A DNA stretch of 64,000 nucleotides, taken from positions 1 through 64,000 of the forward strand of contig NZ_JPEO01000011.1 of the NCBI RefSeq assembly GCF_000753795.1, in the 5' to 3' direction. Below are positions 6,942-15,669 of this stretch, piece by piece (the first letter of the stretch is position 1; every line of letters starts with the position of its first letter). The notes beneath the pieces were generated by a model. The model saw nothing but the letters and a program-made list of their open reading frames with translations. It made no database searches and was not told the origin of the DNA. Made by a program: the position numbers and the translations under genes. This stretch comes from Shewanella mangrovi (GTDB lineage Bacteria; Pseudomonadota; Gammaproteobacteria; Enterobacterales; Shewanellaceae).

Positions 6942-6975
6942 GTTGCCTCTCCCAGTGTGTAGGAGAAAAGGCAAC
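6942..6975. other. Hairpin in divergent intergenic region 6824-7166
   Basis: GTTGCCT and AGGCAAC pair over 7 bp, with CTCC and GGAG inside. It lies between the NYN gene and the WYL-regulator gene, which are transcribed apart. It may be an operator or a terminator-like structure; nothing decides between these. Confidence 0.4.
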
Positions 6976-7098
6976 TAACAACAGACTGATTTACAGGAAT
7001 CATGTAATTCAATTCCCAAATGAAAAATCTAAAGATTGAGTAAAGCTTATGTGTATTTAGCTTGAACGCAGTATATCTAATTAAAAATTTGTGTGGTT

Positions 7099-7113
7099 GG
7101 ACACAACCTGTCC
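7099..7113. promoter_or_regulatory. Inverted repeat upstream of the WYL-regulator operon
   Basis: GGACA-CAACC-TGTCC, 53 bp before the WYL-protein start codon, overlapped by GGTTG-GACA-CAACC. WYL regulators of defence islands commonly repress their own operon from such sites. The symmetry is visible; the binding is a guess. Confidence 0.35.
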
Positions 7114-7166
7114 ACATCAAGTTGTATATTTTATGGAACGAATAAAACAACGGTTTACAATATGTT

Positions 7167-8066
7167 ATGAGAAATACACTGCTTGCAAGCCGTTTGGCTG
7201 AATTGGTATCGCTCGCATATGCAGGCAAAGTTCTTTTGGCTGATGAAATGGCGGAAAAATATGCCGTCAGTACGAAAACTATCAAACGAGATTTTGAACG
7301 TTTAAATGAGATACTTGAACGTTGCCCTCATACAGGCGGCTATCGACTGATACCATCTGCTCGCACTATTTTCAATGAAAATGATTTGGCTCAACTCGTA
7401 GATGATATTGGGTTAAAGAAAGCGTTTCCCCGAAAAACAGCGATATTTCTTAGAAGCTTTATCAATGACCAAACTAGTCAGTGTTATCATTTTCAGGAAC
7501 AACCGTTAGAAGCGGATTTCATAACTTCATTACATACGATTTTTGAACGTGCGATTATCAATAGACAAGCTGTTCAATTCCTATACAAAGACAAATCAAG
7601 AATCGTCCAGCCCTATCTTATGGTCTACAGCCATGGGAGTTGGTACTTAGCCGCAACAGAAGAAGGGATGTTGAAAGCGTTTTCACTTGCACGACTCAAA
7701 TTTGCCTCAGTGAAAAAAGAAAACTTTGAATATGATGAATCAGTTGTGCGTCAAATTAAAGAGCAGGAAACAATTTGGTTCGGAACCCCTCTTTTTTCCG
7801 TGACACTTGAAATCAAAAGGGACATTGCATTCTATTTTGAACGCAAAGCACTCCTCCCTAAACAAGAAATATTGGAGAAGCGTAGTGATGGCACATTGGT
7901 CGTATCGGCCTCAGCATGGAGCTATAACCAGATAGCTCCCATTGTTCAATATTGGCTCCCTAATATTCGAGTCATCTCTCCACTCGAACTAGATGAACAC
8001 ATTCGCAAGAATTTGACAGGATGGATGACTCAAACAAACAACGTGACAGAGTCCATTACAGAATGA
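7167..8066 (+). CDS. WYL-domain transcriptional regulator with N-terminal helix-turn-helix
   Basis: 299 residues. An N-terminal winged HTH (about 10-50; LADEMAEKYAVSTKTIKRDF) is followed by a WYL domain (about 125-195; QPYLMVYSHGSWYLAATEEG, with WYL at 159-161) and a C-terminal extension. WYL regulators sense a ligand such as nucleic acid and often control phage-defence genes. The stop overlaps the next gene's ATG by 4 nt (ATGA), so it heads an operon with the dynamin-like GTPases and probably represses it. An ATG-like minus-strand ORF in the same region is not supported. Confidence 0.87.
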   Translation: MRNTLLASRLAELVSLAYAGKVLLADEMAEKYAVSTKTIKRDFERLNEILERCPHTGGYRLIPSARTIFNENDLAQLVDDIGLKKAFPRKTAIFLRSFINDQTSQCYHFQEQPLEADFITSLHTIFERAIINRQAVQFLYKDKSRIVQPYLMVYSHGSWYLAATEEGMLKAFSLARLKFASVKKENFEYDESVVRQIKEQETIWFGTPLFSVTLEIKRDIAFYFERKALLPKQEILEKRSDGTLVVSASAWSYNQIAPIVQYWLPNIRVISPLELDEHIRKNLTGWMTQTNNVTESITE

Positions 8067-8974
8067 TTAATAACACTAAATTAATACTCGTTGCAGCTTC
8101 AATGAGTGCTGGAAAGTCCTCATTGATTAACGCTCTTCTTGGCAAAGAAATACTGCCTGTAGGTAACGAAGCAACCTCATCCAAAGTTGCTCGAATTACG
8201 GTCACTGCAAAAAAAAGTCCATTGGCAAAAGCCTATTCGTTATCAGGTACCATTGCTGAGTCGAGCAAAACCATCAACTCAGAAAAAATTAGAGAATGGA
8301 ATACGTCGGACAAAATCACGGCTTTTGAGGTAATAATTCCCCATTCGGGTAGCAGATTACATTCAATGCTTGCTGGCTACACATTGATTGATACTCCAGG
8401 ATCAAACAACAGCAGAAACACCAGCCACAAAGAGATCTTTATCAATACGGTAAAGACTTATCCCAATAGTCTTATTCTTTACGTTCTCAATGCTACCCAA
8501 CTCGCAACAACCGATGATGCCAACATAATTCGCTCCATTAGGGAAATGAATCCCAAACAATCAGTAGTTTTTGCACTGAACAAAGTTGATGAGTTGGATG
8601 AAGAACGAGGCGAAACAGCAAAGGATTATGTTGTTAAAGCGAGCCATTACTTAGAAGGACTTGGTTACATCAAACCCACAATCGTACCGCTAATGGCACA
8701 ATCAGCTCTGATCGCTAAGAAAACACTCTCCCAAACAGAAATTTGCCGTCGCGAGCGAAACATTCTTAACGCTGAATTAGCACGTTTCCGCGAAAACCCA
8801 TTCCATCTCAATAGTGCTGCCACAGTGCCTAATGTTTTTAAACGAAATGTGAGAAAAAGACTCGCAAAAATTTCGAAAGGGAATGTACAAGTAATGAGTC
8901 CAAAAGAATTGAAGATTTTCATAGATTACACTGGCTTAAGTACTGTCAAGGCCCTCATCACAGGCGCTGCCTAG
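8063..8974 (+). CDS. Dynamin-like GTPase, short member of the pair (303 aa)
   Basis: The GTPase domain opens the protein: P-loop AASMSAGKSSLINALLG (about 11-27), a switch-type Thr region NEATSS, G3 motif DTPG (110-113) and G4 motif NKVD (173-176). The conserved VLNATQLATTDD segment is shared almost word for word with the larger dynamin-like protein next door, so the two are paralogues. After residue about 230 only a short basic helical tail follows, much shorter than a full dynamin stalk. The ATG at 8063 overlaps the regulator stop; an in-frame ATG at 8021 lies inside the previous gene. Tandem dynamin-like GTPases occur in Leo/Eleos-type defence loci. Confidence 0.85.
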   Translation: MINNTKLILVAASMSAGKSSLINALLGKEILPVGNEATSSKVARITVTAKKSPLAKAYSLSGTIAESSKTINSEKIREWNTSDKITAFEVIIPHSGSRLHSMLAGYTLIDTPGSNNSRNTSHKEIFINTVKTYPNSLILYVLNATQLATTDDANIIRSIREMNPKQSVVFALNKVDELDEERGETAKDYVVKASHYLEGLGYIKPTIVPLMAQSALIAKKTLSQTEICRRERNILNAELARFRENPFHLNSAATVPNVFKRNVRKRLAKISKGNVQVMSPKELKIFIDYTGLSTVKALITGAA

Positions 8975-9022
8975 AAGCAGTTTATTGCTACCGTTTTCGT
9001 CGCTTAGCTCGAGAAATTTATT

Positions 9023-11311
9023 ATGAATCATATCGCTGTTACACATAATCCATTTTTAGTGGAAACCGACTTTTTAATTAATGGTCTAGTACCTTCTGAA
9101 AGCTCCAATATCAATGCATACAGTACCAAGCGCTTACAGCTATGGGTTGAAAAATTTTTCTACGATTTAAAAGAGTTATTTAACGGCCATAGTGATTTTC
9201 TGCTGGAGTTCACCGGAGTCGAGGCTGATTTTAATGATATCGAAGCTGCAGCATCTAAGGCCATCCAAGACGGTATGTGCATTGAACTTAAATTTAACCC
9301 TGTTGCACCGGCTGAAGAGCGCTTAGATAAAATCAAAGCGTTGATGGCAAGAGTTGAAGAAAAATCTCCGAAATTCTCGGAATACGTTGCCAACAGCGAT
9401 ATCAGAACGCAGCAAGACTATGATGAAGCGTTAAACAATGATTTTGATGTATATGTTGTTGCGACGATGTCATCCGGCAAATCAACGTTCATCAATGCCA
9501 TCTTGGGACAAGACTTACTTCCTGCCGCTAACGAAGCCACTACTGCGACCATTGCCCATATCTTCGATGATAAAACGAAAGACACAGACTTCTATGGCGA
9601 GCGCTTTGATCGAAATGACGATCTTATTGAAAGACAAGATGTCATTGTTCTGGAAACTATGAAAATTTGGAACAAAGATCCAGAGACAAAATCAATCAAA
9701 TTGTCGGGAAATATTCGCGCAATTAAAGAGAACAACAATGTGCGTTTGGTGCTGACAGACACCCCTGGGCCCAATAATAGTCAAGATCCTGAGCATCAGA
9801 GAACCACATTGGGCTTTATTCAGGATTCGAAACGCAACCCGCTTATCATCTATGTATTGAATGCGACACAATTAGGTACCAACGACGACAGTCATTTACT
9901 CAAACTCGTCGCTGACATCATGAGCAAAGGTGGAAAGCAGAGTAAGGACCGCTTTTTGTTTGTCGTAAATAAGATGGACATGTTCGATCCTGAGCGTGGC
10001 GAGAATATTGAGGAAACGCTGGGCCGCGTGAAAAGCTATTTGCAAGAGAATGGTATTCATGACCCCAATATCTACCCGGTTTCTTCGCGTATGGCATATC
10101 TGCTACGCAAAAATGGCGGCTTAACTCGTGCAGAGCACAAGGACAGCTACTGCATTGCTGATTTATTGTTAGAAGAACCTAGCATGGACTTCTCACAATA
10201 TATGTCGGTTAGTACTAAAGTACGTTCAGACATGCAAGACAAAGCTCTACATGATGAAGCTCTACGGGATAAAACTATGAGCCGCGCACTCTTGAATAGC
10301 GGTTTGCCTGGTGTTGAAGCCGTTATCGATGAGTACATTAGCAAATACAGTTTCCCTATGCGATTAAATCGCGCGTACTTAGCAATGACTGCCGCCATTG
10401 AACGTGGTATGCAAGAAGCTGAGTTGATGAAGCAACTCGAAACTGACGAAAATGCACTTTCACAGTTGCAAACAGAAATCAAAAGCCTAAAAGCACATAG
10501 AGACCAATGCTTTAGTACCCATGCGTACAAAGAAAAAATTCAGCAAGAAGGCAGAGACTTACCGCTAGAAGTGCACAACGACCTGAACGAACTAGAATGC
10601 GGTGTCTACGAGCACATTCGCGACTTAGGTGACAAGTTTGTTGGCGAGGCAGCGCCCAATGAAGTGAAGGACAAACTTGAAAATGTATCAAAAGAACTCC
10701 AGTTTGCTTTCAATCGAGTCATTAACGAATATGAGCTGGCCTTTGAACACTCTCAGGTCATTATCAAGAATGGGTTACTCCAAGAATACCAGCACCATGT
10801 AGCGTCATTATTTCCAGAAAGCCGCGCTTTAGAGCTACCTGCTTTTCAATCGCTAAAAAACTCCATTGCCGCAATATCTCTGAATATTGAATTGAATCGC
10901 AACGAAGTGCTTTCAAGAAGAGTGGTTACAGGTTATAGAACGGAGAGTGCTGCTGTATTTTACAAACCGTGGACTTGGCTCGACGAAAAACTGGTTGCCG
11001 AATACGAAAACGAAGAATTTGTTGACCTTCAGGATCTTTGGAAAGAAAGAGTCACCATTGTTCGAAGCGAATTTGAAGTTCTTAAGAACAACGCCATTCA
11101 GCGTATTAAAGATGACAAAGACAAACTGATTGATAACTATTTGGCATTTCTTGAAAGCGAGTTCAGTACCAAATTTGATGAAATATTGGAAGATTTAAAC
11201 ATTAAAGCAACAAATCAGACAATACGAGAACAAGCCATTGCTCAGGCAAAAGCAGATCTTCAAGAGATCCATGCTCTTAAGCATGAGCTAGACAATATCC
11301 TGCAATTCTAA
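9023..11311 (+). CDS. Dynamin-like GTPase, long member of the pair (762 aa)
   Basis: Residues 1-140 form an N-terminal extension. The GTPase domain has P-loop ATMSSGKSTFINAILG (about 147-162), NEATTAT, G3 DTPG (246-249), VLNATQLGTNDDS and G4 NKMD (316-319). From about 430 the protein is mostly helical with coiled-coil-like heptads (EAELMKQLETDENALSQLQT region; C-terminal IREQAIAQAKADLQ). This is the dynamin stalk/bundle layout, without a clear transmembrane paddle. Bacterial dynamins assemble on membranes and hydrolyse GTP. Gap to the short partner is 48 bp, so they are probably co-transcribed. LeoA-like assignment is possible but not proven. Confidence 0.85.
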   Translation: MNHIAVTHNPFLVETDFLINGLVPSESSNINAYSTKRLQLWVEKFFYDLKELFNGHSDFLLEFTGVEADFNDIEAAASKAIQDGMCIELKFNPVAPAEERLDKIKALMARVEEKSPKFSEYVANSDIRTQQDYDEALNNDFDVYVVATMSSGKSTFINAILGQDLLPAANEATTATIAHIFDDKTKDTDFYGERFDRNDDLIERQDVIVLETMKIWNKDPETKSIKLSGNIRAIKENNNVRLVLTDTPGPNNSQDPEHQRTTLGFIQDSKRNPLIIYVLNATQLGTNDDSHLLKLVADIMSKGGKQSKDRFLFVVNKMDMFDPERGENIEETLGRVKSYLQENGIHDPNIYPVSSRMAYLLRKNGGLTRAEHKDSYCIADLLLEEPSMDFSQYMSVSTKVRSDMQDKALHDEALRDKTMSRALLNSGLPGVEAVIDEYISKYSFPMRLNRAYLAMTAAIERGMQEAELMKQLETDENALSQLQTEIKSLKAHRDQCFSTHAYKEKIQQEGRDLPLEVHNDLNELECGVYEHIRDLGDKFVGEAAPNEVKDKLENVSKELQFAFNRVINEYELAFEHSQVIIKNGLLQEYQHHVASLFPESRALELPAFQSLKNSIAAISLNIELNRNEVLSRRVVTGYRTESAAVFYKPWTWLDEKLVAEYENEEFVDLQDLWKERVTIVRSEFEVLKNNAIQRIKDDKDKLIDNYLAFLESEFSTKFDEILEDLNIKATNQTIREQAIAQAKADLQEIHALKHELDNILQF

Positions 11312-11320
11312 TCACTCATC

Positions 11321-11346
11321 AGCCCACTGATAACTCTCAGTGGGCT
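11321..11346 (+). terminator. Perfect 10-bp hairpin between the dynamin and HerA modules
   Basis: AGCCCACTGA and TCAGTGGGCT flank the 6-nt loop TAACTC, 10 bp after the long GTPase stop. No U-run follows (CATAGAGG), so it may be a partial terminator or an mRNA 3'-end stabiliser. It marks a possible boundary between two transcription units. Confidence 0.5.
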
Positions 11347-11363
11347 CATAGAGGCCCGAAGCA

Positions 11364-11627
11364 ATGAACACACTCACCGAACTTGTCGCGCCGGAATTGA
11401 CTCCTGCAGAATTTAAAAAACGAGTTATTAGCTTTATTAAAAGCAAAGAGTTCAAGCCTGAACTGATACGTCAGCTATTAATGGTATTACCAGATGACAA
11501 GCACAAACTAATGGAAAACTATCGGGTGGATACGATTACTGACGCTATTAATAGTGAAAAATCCGAATGGGTGTGTGGTGGATATTTTTTTGACAGCCCC
11601 AAATGGCAGAACAAAATTTTTGTTTGA
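11364..11627 (+). CDS. N-terminal part of repeat/membrane protein, interrupted by frameshift (87 aa)
   Basis: Unrecognised family. Visible helices: PAEFKKRVISFIKSKEFKP and ELIRQLLMVLPDDKHKLMENY, then a W/Y-rich segment (SEKSEWVCGGYFF, DSPKWQNK) ending abruptly. One extra A in the AAAA run near 11617-11620 would join this frame to the next ORF and read QNKNFCLKRIEHLI, which lines up with the second repeat of that ORF (SSNFSHERISHIIAVRE). I therefore read this and the next ORF as one gene with a 1-nt deletion, a sequencing error or a recoding event. Confidence 0.55.
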   Translation: MNTLTELVAPELTPAEFKKRVISFIKSKEFKPELIRQLLMVLPDDKHKLMENYRVDTITDAINSEKSEWVCGGYFFDSPKWQNKIFV

Positions 11628-12409
11628 AAAGAATTGAGCATCTCATAGAGGTGAAAAGCCATTTAATTGAGGCTGGCATTGCTGGTTTTTCTCGACTTCC
11701 CCGCGGAAAAATAACCGACGGTATCAATACTCCAAGCATTAAGGACAACGCTATGACCACAGAATTTTCTTCTGTCAATTTAGCAGGTTTTATTCCATCC
11801 CATTCGCTGCGTAAAACCGTAGATGGTGGTGATATTTCCGCAATTAGAGCCGCACTATTTATGGAGTTGAACGACAAACGACTCTCCACTGCAGTTTTAC
11901 GTCAAACCATTGCATGGACAATCGCTCAACATCCTAATCTGTTTGTTGCTTACGAAGAAAATGCTTATGCACAAAGTATGGTGACTGATACTTCCAAATG
12001 GGACACACAATACTACGGCATACAAGAGGTATATGCGTCATCGAATTTTTCGCACGAACGCATCAGTCATATAATCGCTGTACGTGAACGTGTCTTTGGT
12101 ATTCAAGAAAGTAATGCCCGTTATTCAACTAATTCAACATCAATACCGACAAACAAGAGTCTAGCCAAAACTCCAGTTCCTGGCAGAGCCCCCTTAGAGA
12201 ATAACCAAACAGTATCAACTACGTCTCGCAACAACCCAATCCCCAAAACTAAACATCCAGACAGTGAACCCTTGGGGGATAAACAAAATATATCAACGAA
12301 GTCACGCAGCAACATTCTCAACTCGTTGTTACTGATCGGAGGCGCTTTGCTAGCGGTTGCACTCGTTATCCTCGCTGTCATCGATGTCATCTCTGAGAGA
12401 AATATATGA
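11603..12409 (+). CDS. Repeat protein with C-terminal membrane helix (268 aa), downstream part of split gene
   Basis: Residues 1-30 complete repeat unit 1, which begins in the preceding ORF. Residues about 61-168 form unit 2 (AIRAALFMELNDKRLSTAVL, then SKWDTQYYG and NFSHERISHIIAVRERVFG). A Ser/Asn/Pro-rich linker follows (about 170-235), then one transmembrane helix (about 239-262; SLLLIGGALLAVALVILAVI) near the C-terminus, as in tail-anchored proteins. If translated independently it could start at 11603 or at an internal ATG at 11753. The stop overlaps the ATPase start by 4 nt, so the two are coupled. It may tether the ATPase to the membrane (inference). Confidence 0.6.
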   Translation: MAEQNFCLKRIEHLIEVKSHLIEAGIAGFSRLPRGKITDGINTPSIKDNAMTTEFSSVNLAGFIPSHSLRKTVDGGDISAIRAALFMELNDKRLSTAVLRQTIAWTIAQHPNLFVAYEENAYAQSMVTDTSKWDTQYYGIQEVYASSNFSHERISHIIAVRERVFGIQESNARYSTNSTSIPTNKSLAKTPVPGRAPLENNQTVSTTSRNNPIPKTKHPDSEPLGDKQNISTKSRSNILNSLLLIGGALLAVALVILAVIDVISERNI

Positions 12410-15400
12410 TGAGTACATCAACATCAGAAATCGAAAACCTTACAACACAACATGCATTGCTTCCCACACAAAAAGAGGCACTAAGTACGCTGTCAACCGC
12501 TCAATCCCTGATCAATAAATGCTATCTAGGGGAACTTAAACACTATGATGTTCTGTTGGCTGAAGACCAACGAGAAGTACAGATCAATTATGGTGGTGAT
12601 GTACGTATTTTTCGTGTTGAACGTATTGTCCAAGAAAATAAACAAGCAGTACTCGAAAGTACCACGGCGGCTTACACTGCACTTGGAGCTGCTGGTTACA
12701 CCGTTTTTCTCTTCTTAAAATCAAATGGAAAAGAAACGTTTCTCTACATTGGTACTCGGGGACAGCCTGGCAAGATGCTGGGGCAAAACTCGGGGGACTT
12801 GTTGGAAGAAACATTCAAAGGGCATTTCCCTGGAAGTAAACTCTCCTCATTAGACGTTGTTGAAGTGAATGAATTACTGAAAGCAATGAGTGACGAAAGC
12901 CCCAGCAAAACTGTCACCGCAGTCAGCAGCGTTCCGGCTATGTCAACGATAGACCAAGAGCATTTTGTACAAGGGCTCGAACGTTTTATTGATGCTGCAG
13001 AAAATCGAACTTATGAGGGGATGATTTTAGCTGAGCCTGTATCAATGCAGGCATTGAATACTGTGCGTACGGGCTATGAGCAGATCGCCACACAACTTTC
13101 AGCATTATCGAAAAGACAGTACAGTTATGGCATTCAGGACAGTGAAGCGATAAGTCTCAGTATCAGCGAAGGTTTGAGCCAATCTCTAGGAAAAAGTCTC
13201 GGACTAACTGAAACTACGGGAAGCAGTGAAAGCACTTCAAGCAGCATTTCAGATACAGAGAGCACCAATACAAGCGAGTCTTCACCAGATCTGATGGGAC
13301 AATTAATTGGCTTGGGTGGTGTAGCAATTGGCGCTGGGTTAGCTGGCCCCATCGGGGCTGTTATTGGTAGCCAAGTTACAGGAGCTTTCCAAAAAACAAT
13401 TACGCATGGAACGTCGAAATCCCACGCCACTAGTGAAAGCACCAGCCATTCAACGAACCATTCAACTGCGACAAATCAAACTACCACACATACAGATACA
13501 AATAGCACGACCAATACCCAAGGGCTCAGTCAAACTCGCGGAGCGTCTAGACAAGTCAGCTTCGAAGTTGCAGATAAGGGGATCTTGGGCATGCTGGATA
13601 AAATTGACCATCATTTGCAGCGCATTGATGAAGCCAAAAGCCACGGCGGTTGGCTTAACACGGCATACTTTATTAGCGATAGTGCCGCATCTAGCGAGGC
13701 TCTCGCTAGTATTTTCCTTGGATTAACTCGCGGTCAAGAATCATCAACCGAAGACTTCGCCCTTACGACCTGGTCGGGACGTAAGGCAAACGCAATTACG
13801 CAATGGTTAGGTCAATTAATGCATCCAAGGCTAGAGCCTGCGTTTGCTGGCCGTACACATATACCATATCTTACACCAGCTACCTTAGTATCCAGCAAAG
13901 AGATGGCGATACAACTGAGCTTGCCCCGCCGTTCAACCTCAACTGTAGTAGTTCAAGACGCCACGGCGTTCGGACGAAAAGTACTTTCTCTGAATCAACA
14001 AATTCACCATGATGATATTCGAAGAACCATAGAGCTGGGTAAAATACGCCATCTATGGACAGATTTATCTCAAGATGTCCAATTAGATCTTGATCAGCTC
14101 TCAGGTCATACACTGGTGACGGGATCAACGGGGTCAGGCAAAAGTAATACGGTTTACTCATTGCTAGATAAATTGCATCAACAACGTATACCTTTCTTGG
14201 TGATTGAGCCAGCAAAAGGTGAGTATAAACATGTGGTTGGTCAACATCCCGATGTAAGAGTGTTGGGTACAAACAGTAAATTTACCGAGCTACTGAGGAT
14301 CAATCCATTTTCATTTCCTCCACAAACTCACGTTTATGAACACATTGATCGCTTAGTAGAAGTCTTTAATGTTTGCTGGCCAATGTATGCTGCTATGCCT
14401 GCGATCCTAAAAGATGCCATGCTCAGAAGTTACGAAGCCTGTGGTTGGAATTTAAATGATTCTACAACATCATATTTGCCTTCCCTGTTCCCAACGTTTG
14501 CAGATTTGTTAGTTCAGCTCGAGTTAGTAATCGAACAATCAGCCTACTCGGCAGAAAATAAGAGTAATTATACTGGAGCACTGGTTACCAGAGTCCGATC
14601 CATGGTGAACGGGCTAAATGGACTGATTTTTTCGGCGGACGAGATAAACAACACCGAGTTATTTGATCACAATGTCATCGTCGATCTTAGCCGAGTTGGT
14701 TCACAAGAAACAAAGTCGCTGATTATGGGACTGTTGGTGATAAAGCTAGGGGAATATCGCGCTGAGTTAATGAAAATGAACCAGCCGCTACAGCACGTCA
14801 CAGTGTTAGAAGAAGCACACCATATTCTCCGCGCAAATATCTCCAGCAATGGAACTGACGGGGGAAGTGTTGCAGAAAAATCTGTTGAAATGCTGTCGAA
14901 CGCCATTGCTGAAATGCGGACCTATGGCGAAGGATTCATCATCGCGGATCAATCTCCATCCGCTATACATATCTCAGCTATTCGAAATACCAATACAAAA
15001 GTTATCATGCGATTGCCCGAAGAGGCTGACCGCTATTTAGCAGGAAAATCAGCAGCGCTATCTAATGAACAAATAGATGAATTAGCGAAACTCCCGACTG
15101 GAGTCGCCGTAGTCTATCAAAATGAATGGTTAGAGGCAGTTCTCTGTAAAGTGAACCATTTCAGCTATGAAGTACAACCATATACCTACAGGCCTAAGGA
15201 AACGGCGAAATGGGATGAGGAAACCTACCGAACTCAGTGCATACAATGGCTCCTTTCGCCTAGATGCAAACAACCTTTAAACGTACATTCCCAAGACTTA
15301 TCAAAAGAACTAAATAAGAGTAATTTGCCCACCCAGATAAAACTAGAACTCATTACTTGTTTGAGTGGGCGGAGCTTAACCAATCGATTGCCAATTCATG

Positions 15401-15669
15401 ACGATAACCAATTCATCAAACTATCAGAACTGGTGATTGCTATTTGGGGCTGTGAACAGCAACTCATCGTCCTAATAACAGAGGCCACAGACATTCCTAC
15501 TCTCCATAACACTCTCCAGCAATTCATCCTAAAAAGGATGGGTGAGATCTCAGACGCTATGGCAATAACCATTGAACAATGTTTTCTAAAGAGCCTCTCG
15601 ATAAAAGGCAAACTCTATCTAGATCTATACAACGCATGGAACGCTTACATAACTAAGGATGTCGCATGA
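12406..15669 (+). CDS. HerA/FtsK-superfamily ATPase (DUF87-like) with glycine-zipper insert, 1087 aa
   Basis: Domains in order: an N-terminal alpha/beta region (about 45-210); a Ser/Thr-rich arm (about 250-293); a Gly/Ala hydrophobic hairpin with glycine-zipper spacing (about 297-326; GGVAIGAGLAGPIGAVIGS); a second Ser/Thr/His-rich arm (about 333-380); a linker; and a C-terminal HerA-type ATPase with Walker A GSTGSGKSN (about 573-581), EPAKGEYK, Walker B VTVLEEAHHIL (about 798-808) and IIADQSPSAI. HerA ATPases are hexameric DNA or protein pumps. The position between a tail-anchored protein and a nuclease toxin, with 4-nt overlaps on both sides, suggests it works with them, perhaps moving or releasing the nuclease. 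A known named system was not recognised. Confidence 0.83.
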   Translation: MMSTSTSEIENLTTQHALLPTQKEALSTLSTAQSLINKCYLGELKHYDVLLAEDQREVQINYGGDVRIFRVERIVQENKQAVLESTTAAYTALGAAGYTVFLFLKSNGKETFLYIGTRGQPGKMLGQNSGDLLEETFKGHFPGSKLSSLDVVEVNELLKAMSDESPSKTVTAVSSVPAMSTIDQEHFVQGLERFIDAAENRTYEGMILAEPVSMQALNTVRTGYEQIATQLSALSKRQYSYGIQDSEAISLSISEGLSQSLGKSLGLTETTGSSESTSSSISDTESTNTSESSPDLMGQLIGLGGVAIGAGLAGPIGAVIGSQVTGAFQKTITHGTSKSHATSESTSHSTNHSTATNQTTTHTDTNSTTNTQGLSQTRGASRQVSFEVADKGILGMLDKIDHHLQRIDEAKSHGGWLNTAYFISDSAASSEALASIFLGLTRGQESSTEDFALTTWSGRKANAITQWLGQLMHPRLEPAFAGRTHIPYLTPATLVSSKEMAIQLSLPRRSTSTVVVQDATAFGRKVLSLNQQIHHDDIRRTIELGKIRHLWTDLSQDVQLDLDQLSGHTLVTGSTGSGKSNTVYSLLDKLHQQRIPFLVIEPAKGEYKHVVGQHPDVRVLGTNSKFTELLRINPFSFPPQTHVYEHIDRLVEVFNVCWPMYAAMPAILKDAMLRSYEACGWNLNDSTTSYLPSLFPTFADLLVQLELVIEQSAYSAENKSNYTGALVTRVRSMVNGLNGLIFSADEINNTELFDHNVIVDLSRVGSQETKSLIMGLLVIKLGEYRAELMKMNQPLQHVTVLEEAHHILRANISSNGTDGGSVAEKSVEMLSNAIAEMRTYGEGFIIADQSPSAIHISAIRNTNTKVIMRLPEEADRYLAGKSAALSNEQIDELAKLPTGVAVVYQNEWLEAVLCKVNHFSYEVQPYTYRPKETAKWDEETYRTQCIQWLLSPRCKQPLNVHSQDLSKELNKSNLPTQIKLELITCLSGRSLTNRLPIHDDNQFIKLSELVIAIWGCEQQLIVLITEATDIPTLHNTLQQFILKRMGEISDAMAITIEQCFLKSLSIKGKLYLDLYNAWNAYITKDVA

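Noticed and set aside
6884..7285. 133-aa minus-strand ORF
   Set aside because: It spans the divergent promoter region and the start of the WYL-regulator gene; composition and low complexity look like a chance frame.
13880..14272. 130-aa minus-strand ORF inside the HerA ATPase gene
   Set aside because: Antisense to the Walker A region; no recognisable features.
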